DNA of 64,000 nt from Mermis nigrescens (lineage: Eukaryota > Nematoda > Enoplea > Mermithida > Mermithidae): positions 1,441,308 to 1,505,307 of the forward strand of contig JAVLUZ010000154.1 of NCBI GenBank assembly GCA_036768485.1, written 5' to 3'. Both the position numbers and the translations under genes were made by a program. Each line of letters begins with the position of its first letter. The first letter of the stretch is position 1. Of this stretch, positions 36,041 to 48,600 are shown piece after piece. A model generated the notes under the pieces. The model was given only the letters and a program-made list of their open reading frames with translations. It made no database searches and was not told the DNA's origin.

Positions 36041-37038
36041 TGTAACTGCGAGAGTTAAGACGCGCGAACTTTGTCTTAGCAGTCGCAATAGCCATTACAT
36101 AGCCAATACTAGTAGCTGTCTATGACGGTGCACTGTGGGCTATGCCTTCTGGCTCATTATTTCCCTCAATTTTCAATAATAAAAACATTTAGATAATACT
36201 TGTCCGGTATCGTAGAGTTAAGTGTATGATAATAGTAATTTGTTAATGCATACCGCTCTTGTAATCGATAACATTCGATCTGAGATAAAAGTTTATCAGT
36301 ATGTTAATTTGATCGTTATTTTTGCTGTACTGTAATGGTCCTTGAGGCCAGTGTAGAGAAGGTCGATAGTCTTTGGCTTGTTTGTTTTTCTCGTTGGTCG
36401 GTGATTTTCGACTACATAGTCATTTTTCATGTATTTAGTTTTCCTGCTATAGGCCGGGTGCTAATTGAATAAAAATATAGAAAACCAACCCAGTGGTTTT
36501 GGATATACGAGGATTTGGCCGCCACCACCATCCTTTCGACACATCCACCCATCCAGTGGACTGATAGGTAAATCTGCAAGGATAGTTTATTTTATTCGAA
36601 AATCATATTTTATTTCTCAAGCCAAAATTGATCAAAAATATTATTTAATCTTTAGGATGATTAACAAGCATAGAGCTCGCTGTTGTTGTTTTCATTGTTC
36701 AAGGCATACAATATTAGGAACCTCTCTGGATCAGGGAATGATTTATAACAAGTTAAATAGACAACTTGAGCTTGAGATAGTCAACTGTCTCCGCGGCAAA
36801 TTCCGAGACTAGTAGGTAGCCTTAGGGTCTTAGGCGTAGCTGAGATCAATTCGATGAAAAGCAGCCAGCAATATTAGGGCTGAGGGGATCGAAGCCGTAA
36901 GGTCTGTAAGGGTCCAAAGATCGAAAGCCTTAGAGCCGCGCTGATCGGGGCCAGCACTAAGGCAGATCTGGCACTGCTATGTACCTAGGTAATCTCGAAG
37001 GTAATGCTAGGCCGGTCTGTGTCGCTCTTGTAGATACA
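36041..37038 (+). repeat. 3' LTR
   Basis: 998 bp, the partner of 27896-28928 with scattered indels. Confidence 0.8.
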
Positions 37039-37988
37039 GGCCCCTACATTTACAGTATGAAATCTCCTTTTTCGAACCACGTATACTGTTTTGCAATATA
37101 TTTTAAAACAGAAATTTAAAAAAAACTAGATTTTGTTGGGGCGCGAAACCAGCAGAGACTTGTAATCAGCGAAAAAACTAGTCTTAGAAGATATTCAATA
37201 TCTTCTTGCGTAGAACGATTATGCTGAATATATGCTTCAAACTTTACACTACAATAAATTTGAAAATTAGGTATAATGTTTATAAAGTAAGAATAAAGTA
37301 AGCAACACCAGTGATATTTAAATCTTTAGTGAGTCTGTATAAAAACAAGTTTAGAGTTTAAACTCCTAAAGAATCGTTGTGGCTCCTGGATTTCCATAAT
37401 TAATATCGTACATTTAATATACAAATATCTCAAAAAGTTGACGTGCCAGAGAAATTCTAAGGCCAGATTCGGAATTAGCGCACAAATTTGATCAAGAATC
37501 AATTGATTTTGTTTCTGATGCAAAATTGTTGTTGACCTGTGTAATTATCGTAATCCGTCGGCCTGCTTTCGAAAAAATTTTCAAAATTTATGCCCACACT
37601 TTTGTGAAAAAGTCTATAGTTAACGTTAACGTCATTATGTATGCTAAACTATAGTTTTAAGGAAAAGTTTTCAGAATGTTTAGCAGAAGAGGAACTGACA
37701 GATGCGATGACGCTTGACTCTGTAATCGTTCGCTGGTACTACGATGATATGCAGAGGCAAGTAGTAGTAAGTAAGCACGTTAGCTCGAGTACGATTAAAG
37801 TAGAGAGCTTAGCTGGCTGAATTAATTCCGTTGGGTGTCGCTTGCCTAAAATTTAGTTTTTTTTCTATTCAATATTCATTGCTGGTATCCAATGCACTTT
37901 ACATGAAAATTTTTCCAACTTATTTTCACGGCTTTCAGGGCAGTCGGTCGACCATATATGTTTTTAACGGGGGTTGATGGCTGCTGAC

Positions 37989-38255
37989 CATACGTGGGCA
38001 GCAAGAAAATTCTGGGGGGGGTGCAAAGATTTTTTGAAAGTCAAAAAATGGTCTTAAAAATGGTGGTATGGCGATAAAAACACCATTTTTCGACGTTTCT
38101 CATCAAGCACTATCCATTGGCATTAAAAAATTGCGAAAAAAACGAAAAAAATTTTTTAAAAATTGAATTCAGGGGGGGTATTTTGATTTCTGGGGGAGGG
38201 TATTTTGGTTTCTGGGGGGTGCATACCCCCAAACCTCCCCCACGCCCAGGGTGTG
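37989..38255. mobile_element. hAT-type MITE family D, perfect target duplication
   Basis: 267 bp with ends CATACGTGGGCAGC and CACGCCCAGGGTGTG, flanked by CTGCTGAC at 37981-37988 and 38256-38263. Confidence 0.9.
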
Positions 38256-38269
38256 CTGCTGACCCCCCA

Positions 38270-38460
38270 AAATGACTGCGACCAACCCCCAGAATTGTCG
38301 ATTTTTCTTAAAAATTTGAAAAAGTGTGTCTTTTTAAGCGTTTTTAGCTCCTTCCTGGCTCAAAAGTGTCAAATTTTCGATGCTTCGCGGCGTATACACA
38401 CTTTTTGACTATATTTTGTTTAACTTACTCGGTTTTACAAATTTTTTCCTTATTCTTATG
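38270..38460 (-). repeat. Repeat family A, reversed partial copy
   Basis: Contains TTTTTAAGCGTTTTTAGCTC and AAATTTTCGATGCTTCGCGG. Confidence 0.5.
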
Positions 38461-38811
38461 TTCTTATGTTCGTGAAAGACTGAGCATTGCCCGAAACGTT
38501 AAAAAACTGTTATTGCGCGCACTATATGTCTTTTATCCCAAGCACTTTTAAAAATTTTGTTGGCCTGACCTTTTCCACCCAAAATTTCTAAGCTGTACAA
38601 GCAATCGACTCTGTGATTTCGAAAAACGTGGTCCAAACACTTGAAAATAAAAAAATAGAAAAATAGATTAAAAAAGTGTATGGTTTTAGATGAAAAAAAT
38701 AAAAAAATAATCAATCAAGTAAACCCTCTCATTTCCGTGTATCGTTTTAAATACTTCTGGGGGTAGAAATACTTTTCCTGCAAAAAACAATTATACTCAA
38801 TCAAGAAAGAC

Positions 38812-38980
38812 TATAGTCTGTTTCACATAACTTCGTGCATAAATTTCAAGAATTTGAATCGACAGTAAGCCGAGGGTTACGATAATTATATATCAGATCA
38901 ATGCTATAATCGCAATCTGTCAGCTTATTCTCGGAGATACTTTTAAAATTTATGACCGAACCTGTGTGAAACAGACTATA
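38812..38980. mobile_element. TA-target MITE (family T)
   Basis: 169 bp with ends TATAGTCTGTTTCACATA and TGTGTGAAACAGACTATA, near-perfect inverted repeats with TA at both edges. An internal palindrome GATTACGATAATTATAT-type / AATCGCAATCTGTCAGC is present. The TA target suggests a Tc1/mariner relative. Confidence 0.8.
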
Positions 38981-39860
38981 ACGCAATGCGGCATAACCGA
39001 TGCTATACATTTTTTGCGCTGTAAGTGACATGTACTTACTCGAACCTATGCCAAATATTAATTATGATTTGATAGGTTGCTTTCAAAAACAACAAATGCA
39101 CCTTATTGAGAGCTGAGATTTTCAAAAGAAAGCAGAATTATTGCAATTATTAATTATTAATTATTAATCAGATTGAGTATTGCGCTCTTTAAAAAAATTA
39201 AAAATACAACACATGAATGTGAAATTATTACAGATAGAGTGGAATTTCAAACGGTATTGATGTTTTTGTGAAAAATTAACAGGTAAAAATATCGTAAGAT
39301 AAATTGATTTAATTATTTTTCAAATTCTTAGAAGATGAAAAATTCTTGGATTAATTTTTTAAAATTTTGTTCATATTCTGAGGTTTGCCTGGAGTTAGCT
39401 CAATTTAAATATACTGAAATATAATAGTGCTTGATGAGTGTGGTGGGGTGACATTAGAGTGATTCCTATATGGATCTTACGCTTTTCCTTCCTTTTTCTT
39501 GAATTAAACATTATTATTACTATATTCAACGTTTTTATCTTCCGAGTGCCTATAATTTTTGATGAGTCAAAAGGTATTTCAAAAAATTTAAAATTTAAAA
39601 TTAGACTTGAAATCCAAAAACATTTTTGAAAAGCTCGTGGCCGCTCCCTACTCCCTCTAAGCATGGAGATGAAAAATTTATTTTCATCAAAGATATCGCA
39701 ATTATTAGAATTGTTTTCAATGATATTTAGTAAAAGAACGCATTCCTATTTTTTATTCGACGAAGTATCCTACCTTGCCTACATTTCCATGAGTTGACTT
39801 CCATTGCGACTTTATATAATTTTGTAAAATAACTAACGACGCCGTTTTTTTGATTGCGTA

Positions 39861-40825
39861 CCGATTCTCCAAACGTGATGATACTCCGACAATGCCGTTT
39901 ATCCGATCGTCCCGATTCTCCGACTTTCTAGATTCTCCGACCATCTCGATTCCCCGACCGTCCCTATTCTCCGACTTTTCCGTTTCTCCGTCTGCAGTGA
40001 CAGGTGGCACTAATCGTACATCAATCAAGCGCTGAACGGTAGCATGAGGGTGGCCTGGATCTATCAATTCGGATTAATGAGTAGGTATAAAAAATAAATT
40101 ATGTTTAGGGCTTATTTAATGTATTAATTATTATACTGCTTGCTTACTTGTATGCTTGAATTATAGATGTTAGGATCTGTTCTAAAGAATCTAGTGTAAC
40201 ATAATAAACAAGCTTAATTTTGTAATGCAGAAATCAAAAAATGTCGAATTGAATACACGCACAGGGCCTAACTGAAGTGTTTCCTTACCTGAATACTTAG
40301 CTCAGACTCTTGGGTACTCGTAATTAAATCAGGCGTATAATCGTATTATACGTCGGGAAACCGACGCCAAATATGTTTTAGTGCGATGTCTAATTTGCGT
40401 TTTCTATGTTTTTTTCTATTGTTGTGAGTCGCAGAATTTTGTCGTATTCGTTTACAGGTTAAGTGAAAAAATTCCTATATCACACATCTATGCTTTTATG
40501 TACTATGTGTTGTGAAGTCCAAATGTATTTCCAAAAATTCACTTGTTTCTCACGCTCGTCAACTTTTAGTACAGGTGAAGAATCAGAATGGTCGGAGAAT
40601 CGGGACGGATGGGGGAACGGGACGGTCGGAGAATTGGGAATTTCAAGTATTTAAAAATAACATTTTATACAATTGGTCGGAGAATCGCGATGGTCGGAAA
40701 ATCGGGACGGTCGGAGAACTAGGACGGTCGGAGAAACGGGAATTTCGGGGATCTAAAAATAACCTGTTTTATCATTAGACGGAGAATCGGAAAAATCGGT
40801 GAATCGGGACGGTCGGAGAAAGGGG
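39861..40825. repeat. Foldback with minisatellite arms (GATTCTCCGACC unit)
   Basis: Left arm 39861-39990 is a degenerate tandem of GATTCTCCGACC; right arm 40572-40825 is the same unit in reverse (GGTCGGAGAATCGG). The spacer of about 580 bp shows no recognisable ORF. Confidence 0.75.
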
Positions 40826-40829
40826 ACAA

Positions 40830-41840
40830 AGCGTTTATTTCAACTTGCTTTAACGACATTGATTTTCTCAAAAAATTATTTCTCAAAAATAATTATATCA
40901 TTTACCAATATTTTCTAAAACGAATTAAAACGATCAGAAAATAAAAACGATTTCTCAAACAAATAAATTGTTTTTTAAAGGCCATGTTTATTCTCAGCTT
41001 GGTACAGTGCAGCAATGGGTCGCTTCAATAGAATGTATAAAACTTTACAACGATAATTTTGTTCTTCGATTGAATTTGTGGCCTTTTTATTAACAAGTAT
41101 GCAGTTCAGAAACAGAATATACCCAAAACGCAACAAAATTTGATCAAACGAAATTATGTGTTCTTTTGAAACAAAAGAATTGAAAATTGCTGCCAAACTG
41201 GCACAACATTATTACCAGGATGTCTAACAAACATTAAAACTTTTTATTAAAAAAGTTTACCTATATTGAATCACTGAATTGGTTGAAGCGCTGGAAGTTT
41301 TTAGCTGAAGCTCATACTGGAACTCTTTCGGAAAAGTTCAAGCTTTTTTGTCTTTCGAACTCAATTTCGGTACAAACGACTGAACATAAAAATCCAAACA
41401 TTTCGGGAAGAGGGCGCGTGACGTGTCTCCTGTGTCCCCTAATTACATTGGTACCTAAATATCTTTGTCCACAGTTAGCCAATCTAGGGATGGGTCTACC
41501 CAAATCGCTGTAGACGAATTTGTGTTTTTGTAAACTTCGTAACCTCACAATTTGATTGATTGAAACAGAACTATGAATATCTCTCGTTTCATGAGACCTA
41601 CATGCCTTGCCTTATGACTATACACACATGAAAATCGTATGTTGCAAGGCAACTACAAAAGTGTTTCTCGTAAATGTTACCGTAAAATTTGATTAAATTT
41701 ATTTAATTCAATCAATTTTGTAATTTTCGAGATTTTGAAATTAACTTAAATTTAACAAATTAAAGGGGTTGTCAAAATTTATTGATTTTAACTTTCAATT
41801 AATTTTTTTCGATCGTTTTCCTACATGTTGGCACTTCCGT
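40830..41840. other. No gene recognised
   Basis: AT-rich DNA; no exon or repeat family assigned. Confidence 0.3.
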
Positions 41841-41846
41841 TCTAAG

Positions 41847-42068
41847 GCGGCAAGCGACTCTTCAGTGGAACTTAATTGTACAGCTATGTACATTGCCCTT
41901 ACGATGATTTGTCCTGACAATACCTACATACTTATATCGCTCCCTTTACTTCCATACCCATTCAAAGATATAACGATCGAAATTGAAAAGAAATTCTACT
42001 CTTTATTTTTTCACGCCATTCGCGCTTCTGAATTTGGCCCCTCGGGCTTAAAGACTGGACACGAGTAC
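41847..42068 (+). CDS. Candidate internal exon, unknown gene
   Basis: 222 bp, phase 0 at both ends, between the acceptor CTTCCGTTCTAAG and donor GAGTAC|GTAAAT. It lies in a 137-codon open frame in AT-rich DNA. It reads AASDSSVELNCTAMYIALTM then ICPDNTYILISLPLLPYPF, with two cysteines and a hydrophobic strand. The frame stays open to 42182, so the donor is not certain. Confidence 0.3.
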
Positions 42069-42341
42069 GTAAATAACTGTAGAATAGAATATACGGAAGA
42101 AGTAGTCTTATTTCTCAAATATGATAAATTCTTCGGACGCTATATTCACTTATCCATATTAAAATCGAATAATCAGCACTGACTTTGCCTTGATTATGCG
42201 ATATTAGATCAACTAATTGGCCAGAAAAAGTGATGTATGATCTGTAGGTCAGAAAGGTTGCCACTTGATGGGATATATTGCTGACAGCCCGTATGAGCAA
42301 GAGGGCGAAAGAATGGTAAATGACAAAGTGCCTTTACTTCA

Positions 42342-42570
42342 GGGCCCGGTTTCTGTAAAGTGTGGCTTAAGCCAGGCTTAAACCTGTACATGCGTGAAAC
42401 ATAGGAAGTGGTTGTCGTGTGTTTCGACATTGACGTTATAATAGGTTAGAGCCTGGCTTAAGTCTGCGCATATGGAAACTGGCTTAAGCCAGGCTCATAC
42501 CTGACCGCTATCTTAAAACATTGAAGCCTGGCTTAAGCCTGGCTTAAGCTTAAACATAGAAACCGGGCCC
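42342..42570. mobile_element. MITE with GGGCCCGGTTTCT ends
   Basis: 229 bp with perfect 13-bp inverted ends GGGCCCGGTTTCT and AGAAACCGGGCCC. Inside are at least four copies of the palindrome GCCTGGCTTAAGCC. Superfamily not certain; no clear target duplication. Confidence 0.8.
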
Positions 42571-43018
42571 ATATTTATTTGTATTTGTGATGCAGGAGAG
42601 TTCAGAGTTTTATACGTATGTATGTACATATTTAGTTTCGCATTAAAATTTTCTATTTCACGACTTGTTTGAATCCTTTGTATCCATGAGGAGAATGGAA
42701 AATGATTGGAATTGCTATTTGCTGTCGTCCGTAAGTCTTCGCCTAATTGGAATTTCAGAAGAATTAGAAATTTCAATGACCACTACTGTATTTGTCTGCG
42801 TTGCTGTTTTTTATTGTTATCTTATGAATTTTATTTATTTGATCCTTCTATATTTGAAAGTATCAATTTACGTGACTACATGCGCTTTTATTATTCTCTG
42901 TAATCTTGTCTTGATAAGGCACGATGTGAATTAGTAGCTTTGGACATACTTTAGACTCTCTTATCTTGCTCATTGTGAGCGCAAAAAAATTTTTACATAA
43001 TTTTTTCCGGTGATAATA

Positions 43019-43309
43019 TCTGTAACTCATGTGAGAAAGCATTTATTGTAATTATTTTGGATCTAGTATACAATTTACCCACCACCGTTTTCTAGCCGAT
43101 TCAAATAAGCTACAGTGACCAAACTTTACACAAAAATTATCAAACACGTTCTGACTCGCATCAATAAAAATAGTGTTGGTCACTGTAGCTTATTTGAATC
43201 TACAGTGTTGGTCACTGTAGCTTATTTGAATCGGCTAAAAAACGGTGGCGGGTTAAATTGTATACTAGATCCATTATTTTTAAGCTGCTGAACAATACCT
43301 GAGTTATTT
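43019..43309. repeat. Long hairpin with about 63-bp near-perfect stem
   Basis: 43059-43120 pairs with 43210-43272 (GGATCTAGTATACAATTTA and complement); weaker pairing extends outward. A 31-bp block ending TATTTGAATC is directly duplicated at 43170-43232. Confidence 0.75.
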
Positions 43310-44280
43310 GATTTTCTTAAGGAGAAGATCGCATACAGAAGGTAAATTGAAAGATCTGGGCCCATTTTTATCTCATGCAACTTCAGTTAGTCGGATTAAA
43401 TTTAGGTTGAAGTTTAATTATACCTTTTCTACACGCACAATCTTGTCCTTAAACCAAACGAATGTGTGACGACATATATGTTTATGTACATACTAAATCT
43501 CTATTCTTTTCACATGCATTTTCATGTCATACTCTACCATAGAGGTATAAGAATTTTCGAAGTCAAAAGAATTTAAAATTTGTTGGCATTGCACGACAGC
43601 CTAGATGTATGTGTATGTTTGTATTTTTAAATGCTATTCACGAGATCATTTGCTTCAAGTAATGACCACAAACAAATTTCTTTTCAGGAAAAATTTTGGT
43701 TTTTACTTGCTTTTCTTCACAATTTCAATAAATAAATAACCAAATGTAAATATTAGAGATCACACCTTTGATTTTCTGACTTTGTGCAACTAAGGCTTGT
43801 TGAATCCATTGTCAAGTTCCTGAATTTAGTTTTAATCAAGAAAATTTTGCCTAAAATAACTTGGCAAGGGAAGTCTGCTCAGTGATATCCAGAATTTCAA
43901 TAAAGGGAGAGGGGCGGTGAAATATCAAAGTTAAGGTTTCCCAAACAGTTAAGAGCAGGTTTTAATACTCTGTTATTCATTGTGTGAAACAGCGTTTTTT
44001 CGCCATTTTACATTGTCTACTTCTATTCAAAATAACTTTCGGTGCAAGGTTTTTTCGAAAAATTTCCAAATATACGGCAATTTAGTGCAAGCGAAAATCT
44101 GGCATGGAGCGCCGAAAAAGTTTGTGAATTTAAGGACGTTCAGAGATAGGCGAAGGGCCAAAAATTTGGAGATTTTCTACAGAAAAAAATTCAAGAAAAC
44201 TATGCTAAGTTAGTTGTATATGCTCTAAAAACCGTTTAAAAGTCATGAAAGCGTTTGTTGCCATAAAAAACCTGCTCGTG
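43310..44280. other. No gene recognised
   Basis: AT-rich; a family C-like hairpin (ATGGAGCGCCGAAAAAG) lies near 44103. Confidence 0.3.
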
Positions 44281-44284
44281 CAAA

Positions 44285-44640
44285 CCATACATGTACAGCA
44301 TGGAAATTTTGGGGGGTCAGGCCCAAAAATTGCTTAAAAAGTGCCTTTTTGGGCTAAAAAATGTTGAGTACACGTCAAAAACATTTGTTTTTGACATTTT
44401 AGACAATGCTCGCTCTTTGTAGAACACAAAAACGTATAAGAAATCTCAAAAAATTTGAAATAATTGAGTAAACTGAACAAGATATAATCAAAAAATGTGC
44501 ATATGGCGCGTAGCGCCGAAAATTTTAGATTTTTGAGCCAACAATGAGCTAAAACGCCTAAAAAGGCACACTTTTTACAACTTTTACCAACTTATACAAA
44601 AAATCGACAATTCTGTGAGGGGATGGGGTCGCAGCTATTT
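44285..44640 (+). repeat. Repeat family A copy
   Basis: CAGCATGGAAATTTTGGGGG, then ATGGCGCGTAGCGCCGAAAA. Confidence 0.65.
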
Positions 44641-45412
44641 TGCGGAGGGGGGATGGTGCAAATATGTGACTTTCCATTCCGCGAAGAAGGTGAATAACTG
44701 TTATTGTCAGGTATTGTCTGAAAGCGCCTGAAAAACTTTAGAAAGTATGATAAGCAGTGTCCGAAAATCATAAAGCAAATTCATTCTCTATCTCCATGTC
44801 GTCAATTTTGTCTCCTCTGCCCACCACCCCTCTTAAATCTGCCTCCTGACCGTGGTTCTTCCGACCGAAACAGTAAATCGAGCGAGACTGGCCCGGCTAA
44901 AATAAGTTCAGCGCAAAAAACCATTTCACCTCGCCATTGATATTCACGATTTTTTCCTCAATCTCAATCCACGTTATCGATATAATGGGAAACTGACAAT
45001 TATTCTGATATAATGTATACGCACCAACGAAGCATAATTCCGCTGAGCAAGGTTTTTCGTTTTAGATCTGTAAGTTGAAATTTATTCATTTTTACGCGTA
45101 CATACAACATGCGCTTTATTTGTTTGCTGCTTTCAGGGCAATTTTATCTCACTTAACTATTTTCGTAACCCGTTTCGCATCAATTTCAGCAAAAACTAAT
45201 TAAACCCTTATTCAAGGTGCTGCAATCAAAGTGGAACTATAATCGTATTATTTACCCGTAAACAAAATTTTCTGACTGCTTTTTGCAATATTCGACGTGG
45301 AAATACATATATCTTCCCTTCGGCTTTGCATCTTTGATTCAAAAATAATAAATAAGTATCATCCTTTTGCGCTTGGTGTAGCCTCGTCTGTGCCGCACAA
45401 ACTTTGTTGAAG

Positions 45413-45609
45413 ATGACCGCTTTCGCATTGATTTCCTTGCTCGGATTCGTGCTAAATGATCAGATTTCTGTGATTAGAGCAGAATGCGGAGAGGAGCTTA
45501 AGACATTCTTACAATGCACTAGTCAATTCACGGTATCGGACAACGAAAGGTACCCATGGGGAATGAATTTTGCTCGATTTCGAGATCTAATCGCAGGATG
45601 TTTCTCCAG
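45413..45609 (+). CDS. Exon 1: signal peptide and first cysteine pair
   Basis: ATG at 45413 begins MTAFALISLLGFVLNDQISV, a good secretion signal ending near IRA|EC. The mature part has cysteines in ECGEELKTFLQC and AGCFS. The donor is CCAG|GTACAA, phase 2. A TTG nine bases upstream is in frame but ATG is the expected start. Confidence 0.65.
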
Positions 45610-48600
45610 GTACAAATATGCATTATACTCACTGTTCAAAATTTAAATGAATAGTCGCGCCAACGTAAGTTTCTTTGGAGGATATAGATTGAGAGTTAAG
45701 CGTTCCTTCCTTAGGCCTGTAATACTTTCCAATGAAGAACGTAAATGTATTTTTTAATGACTTTTGGCTATCAGGTACATTATATTTAGTTATTATACAT
45801 TGGTATATTTTTTAGAATATATTGGTATATTTATATTATTTATTATTTATTTATATAAGTATATTTTTTTACCTATTTCACATAGTTTGAGCACAAATTT
45901 TAATATTTTTTACCGGAAGCAAGCCGATAGGTTTCAATAATTATATAGGTACCAGATCAATGCAATAATCGCAATCAGTCAGCTTTAGTTCTTGAAGGTT
46001 ATGCCAACCTTTAAACAAACGAGTTCTTATTAGAGTTACTGACTGCCTTACTAGCCTGAAAGCCCTTTTGCTCCCAAATTTCTCGCATAATTTATTATCT
46101 GAAATAAATTGTACATGTTTGTGATTTATTGAAAATGTTCTCCTTTGTTATAGTAATACATACATGATTTTTCGTGGCTGTTTTATATTCAATCGTACAT
46201 TAATTTAATTGTCGTTAATCTACAAATTTTTTTGTCAGTTATGGGTGCGGTACAGTAGAATTATTGAGACCCGAACAGGTCTATGAAAATGTTAGCAGAT
46301 ACTTCCCCACCAACTGCAATCCAGTACCTCGGTATAAACGTCATATGAAAAGATCAGTCGGTGAGGTAACAGGTACGTACGAGTACTAGTTGGCAAAATT
46401 TAGGTATGAGAATTTTATTCTATTTGACAGTTATTTTTATTTCATGCTACACACGTTGTGCTTTTATAGGTACTTAAGCTTTAAGCGTTTTTTATTTGTT
46501 TCAAATTTTTGACAGAGTGCTTTTACTTTTTTCACACTTCTTATCCATTTATGAATTCTAAGTTTGTTCGCATTCCAATATATTAAAATCATGACGTCAA
46601 TATTGCTGACTGAGTCCAACTACATACGTACGTATATCATGCGATTGAGAATGATTACTGTTTAATTATTAATATTCTTCTTCATATGTTACTCAATTTA
46701 GTGTTTCTTTCATTTCTTTTTCATGAGACCAAATCACTATTGATTGGTTATCACGCTGCAGCCTCACGGTGTTTATTCCTACTACCGTTGACAGAAAATA
46801 AATTCGAGAAACTTAAACTCCTAACGTGGAAGTAGACATTAGGATGCTGAGCAATGCGATATGTAAGCATGTTTTCAGACATTTCATGGTTTAATGACAA
46901 TAAGATATTAGTTTTTCGACATCGATCTTAAAAGCGGAAATAACGAACAATTAAAAACGGCGAAATTTTTTTGTAGACTTAAGGTGAACTTACGACTAAA
47001 GTCAGGCGAAAATCAATACTTTCGCAAATGGCTCCATATCGGTCCTAAGCTGTGAAACAAACTTATTTTTGCGTTGTCATCATTGATCGTTCTTGCTTGA
47101 AAGGCTATATGGCTGATCTCCCAGACTGCGTGCGTAATGATAATCGAGGATCTAAAGCGTTGTTTAATATTTCTATTTTTTCAACAAGTTCAATTTTCGG
47201 CTTTTCCTGAAATTTAGTTTGTAGTATAATTTATATGTTGTTTATTAATCTTATCTCTAATCTTTATAACTTTTCTCTCATTAGAAATCGAATTATTCTG
47301 GTTTTTATTCTTTTTATTTTGCCAGTTTTTGTCACTTAATTATTAAAGTTATTCAACAGTGCAAAGAATGAAAAACTTACGCAGTGAATGCACTTAAAGC
47401 ATGCAAACTAAAGGATTACTTGCTTCACAAAGCATAGTGAATGTCTAGTATATAAATATGCTTTTTGAATCTGCATTTTTATCACTGCATCAGAGCGCAT
47501 GCATTTCTCAATGGCTTCTTGCAATTTCTTCATTTTTCTTTTCGGTACAAATATGCATGCCTACTTCAGGATATGCGTCGATAACTCAACTTTGTATTAT
47601 TTCTGTATTGTTAGCATGCATTTACTTTTTTGCATGAAAGTTTTACAAGAACTTCGCATGCAGGCATGCTTTGTCCGAGCAAGTATCATTTGCGGATGAG
47701 TGAAATTTAAAAATGTGTCATTTTGCCAAAATAAATTATTTAATTTGTATCGATTTTCTCTGTTTGAATATACCTGGCTCGCAACTTAATACCATCGGAA
47801 AACTATACTTAAGTTTCAGAAAATCTGAGTTTAGCGGAATACAACAGTTCATTTTGTCTTTCGACAAAAACAGCTTTTTTATGAAAAATTTATGTGCGAG
47901 CCCATGAACAATTGATTCCGTTGTAAATTTTATACATATCGCCATGGTTTTTAGTGCTTTGATTCATAAAACGACTTTCTGGTTGCACTATGCATCTACC
48001 TGTATTTTAATTAGTCGACCAAAAGTGGATTTGGCATTTTTTACTTAAGTGCGAAAATTTCACTCATAATTAACTTTTTTGGGCATTCATAAAATTATTT
48101 GCATTTTTTAATCGTATTGTCAAATGTGTATGAGCAGTGTCGCGCTTCTATACATGGTAACGATATCGTGAGTGAGATCGGCAGAAGATGACTTCTGTAA
48201 GAAATGACTCGAACGATGTTTAACAAAAAGCTATCTTAATTTTCTCTTATCTTCAACAACTTCTGTGGGCGCTCATGTCTTTGCATACATCGTGCACACT
48301 ATGTTCGTTTCACATGAATTTAAGCATAACTTTTTGCAATTTTTATTGGCACAGTAAGCTTACAGATTGCGATGATGGTATTGATTTGATTCACAATTAC
48401 CGTAAACTGTCGGCTTACTGCCGCTTAAACTTCTTAAAAGTTTTGCCCACATTTATTTGAAACACAATGTTTAGGTTTCAGCATTCGATTTTTTCATTAC
48501 TGTGATCACGCAGATGTCGTTGTATAATCAGGGGCGTAGCTGGCCTTCTGAATTTGTGGGATGAAAAGTTCGAAGTCGAACATCTAAACAACTACTCGTA

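Larger units (their letters stand above)
27896..37038 (+). mobile_element. Degenerate LTR retrotransposon, about 9.1 kb
   Basis: Direct repeats 27896-28928 and 36041-37038 begin TGTAACTGCGAGA and end GTAGATACA, with TG...CA ends. The 7.1 kb between holds decayed gag and protease remnants on the plus strand. A purine run (GTGGGGGAG) precedes the 3' LTR. I could not recognise a reverse transcriptase, RNase H or integrase, and found no target duplication: the 5' flank is family D DNA, the 3' flank is not its continuation. Many frameshifts; inactive. Confidence 0.8.

Noticed and set aside
42665..42934. Hydrophobic 89-residue frame, possible membrane protein, with a GTAAGT...TTTCAG segment
   Set aside because: The implied intron is only 28 bases, and AT-rich DNA often gives hydrophobic frames.
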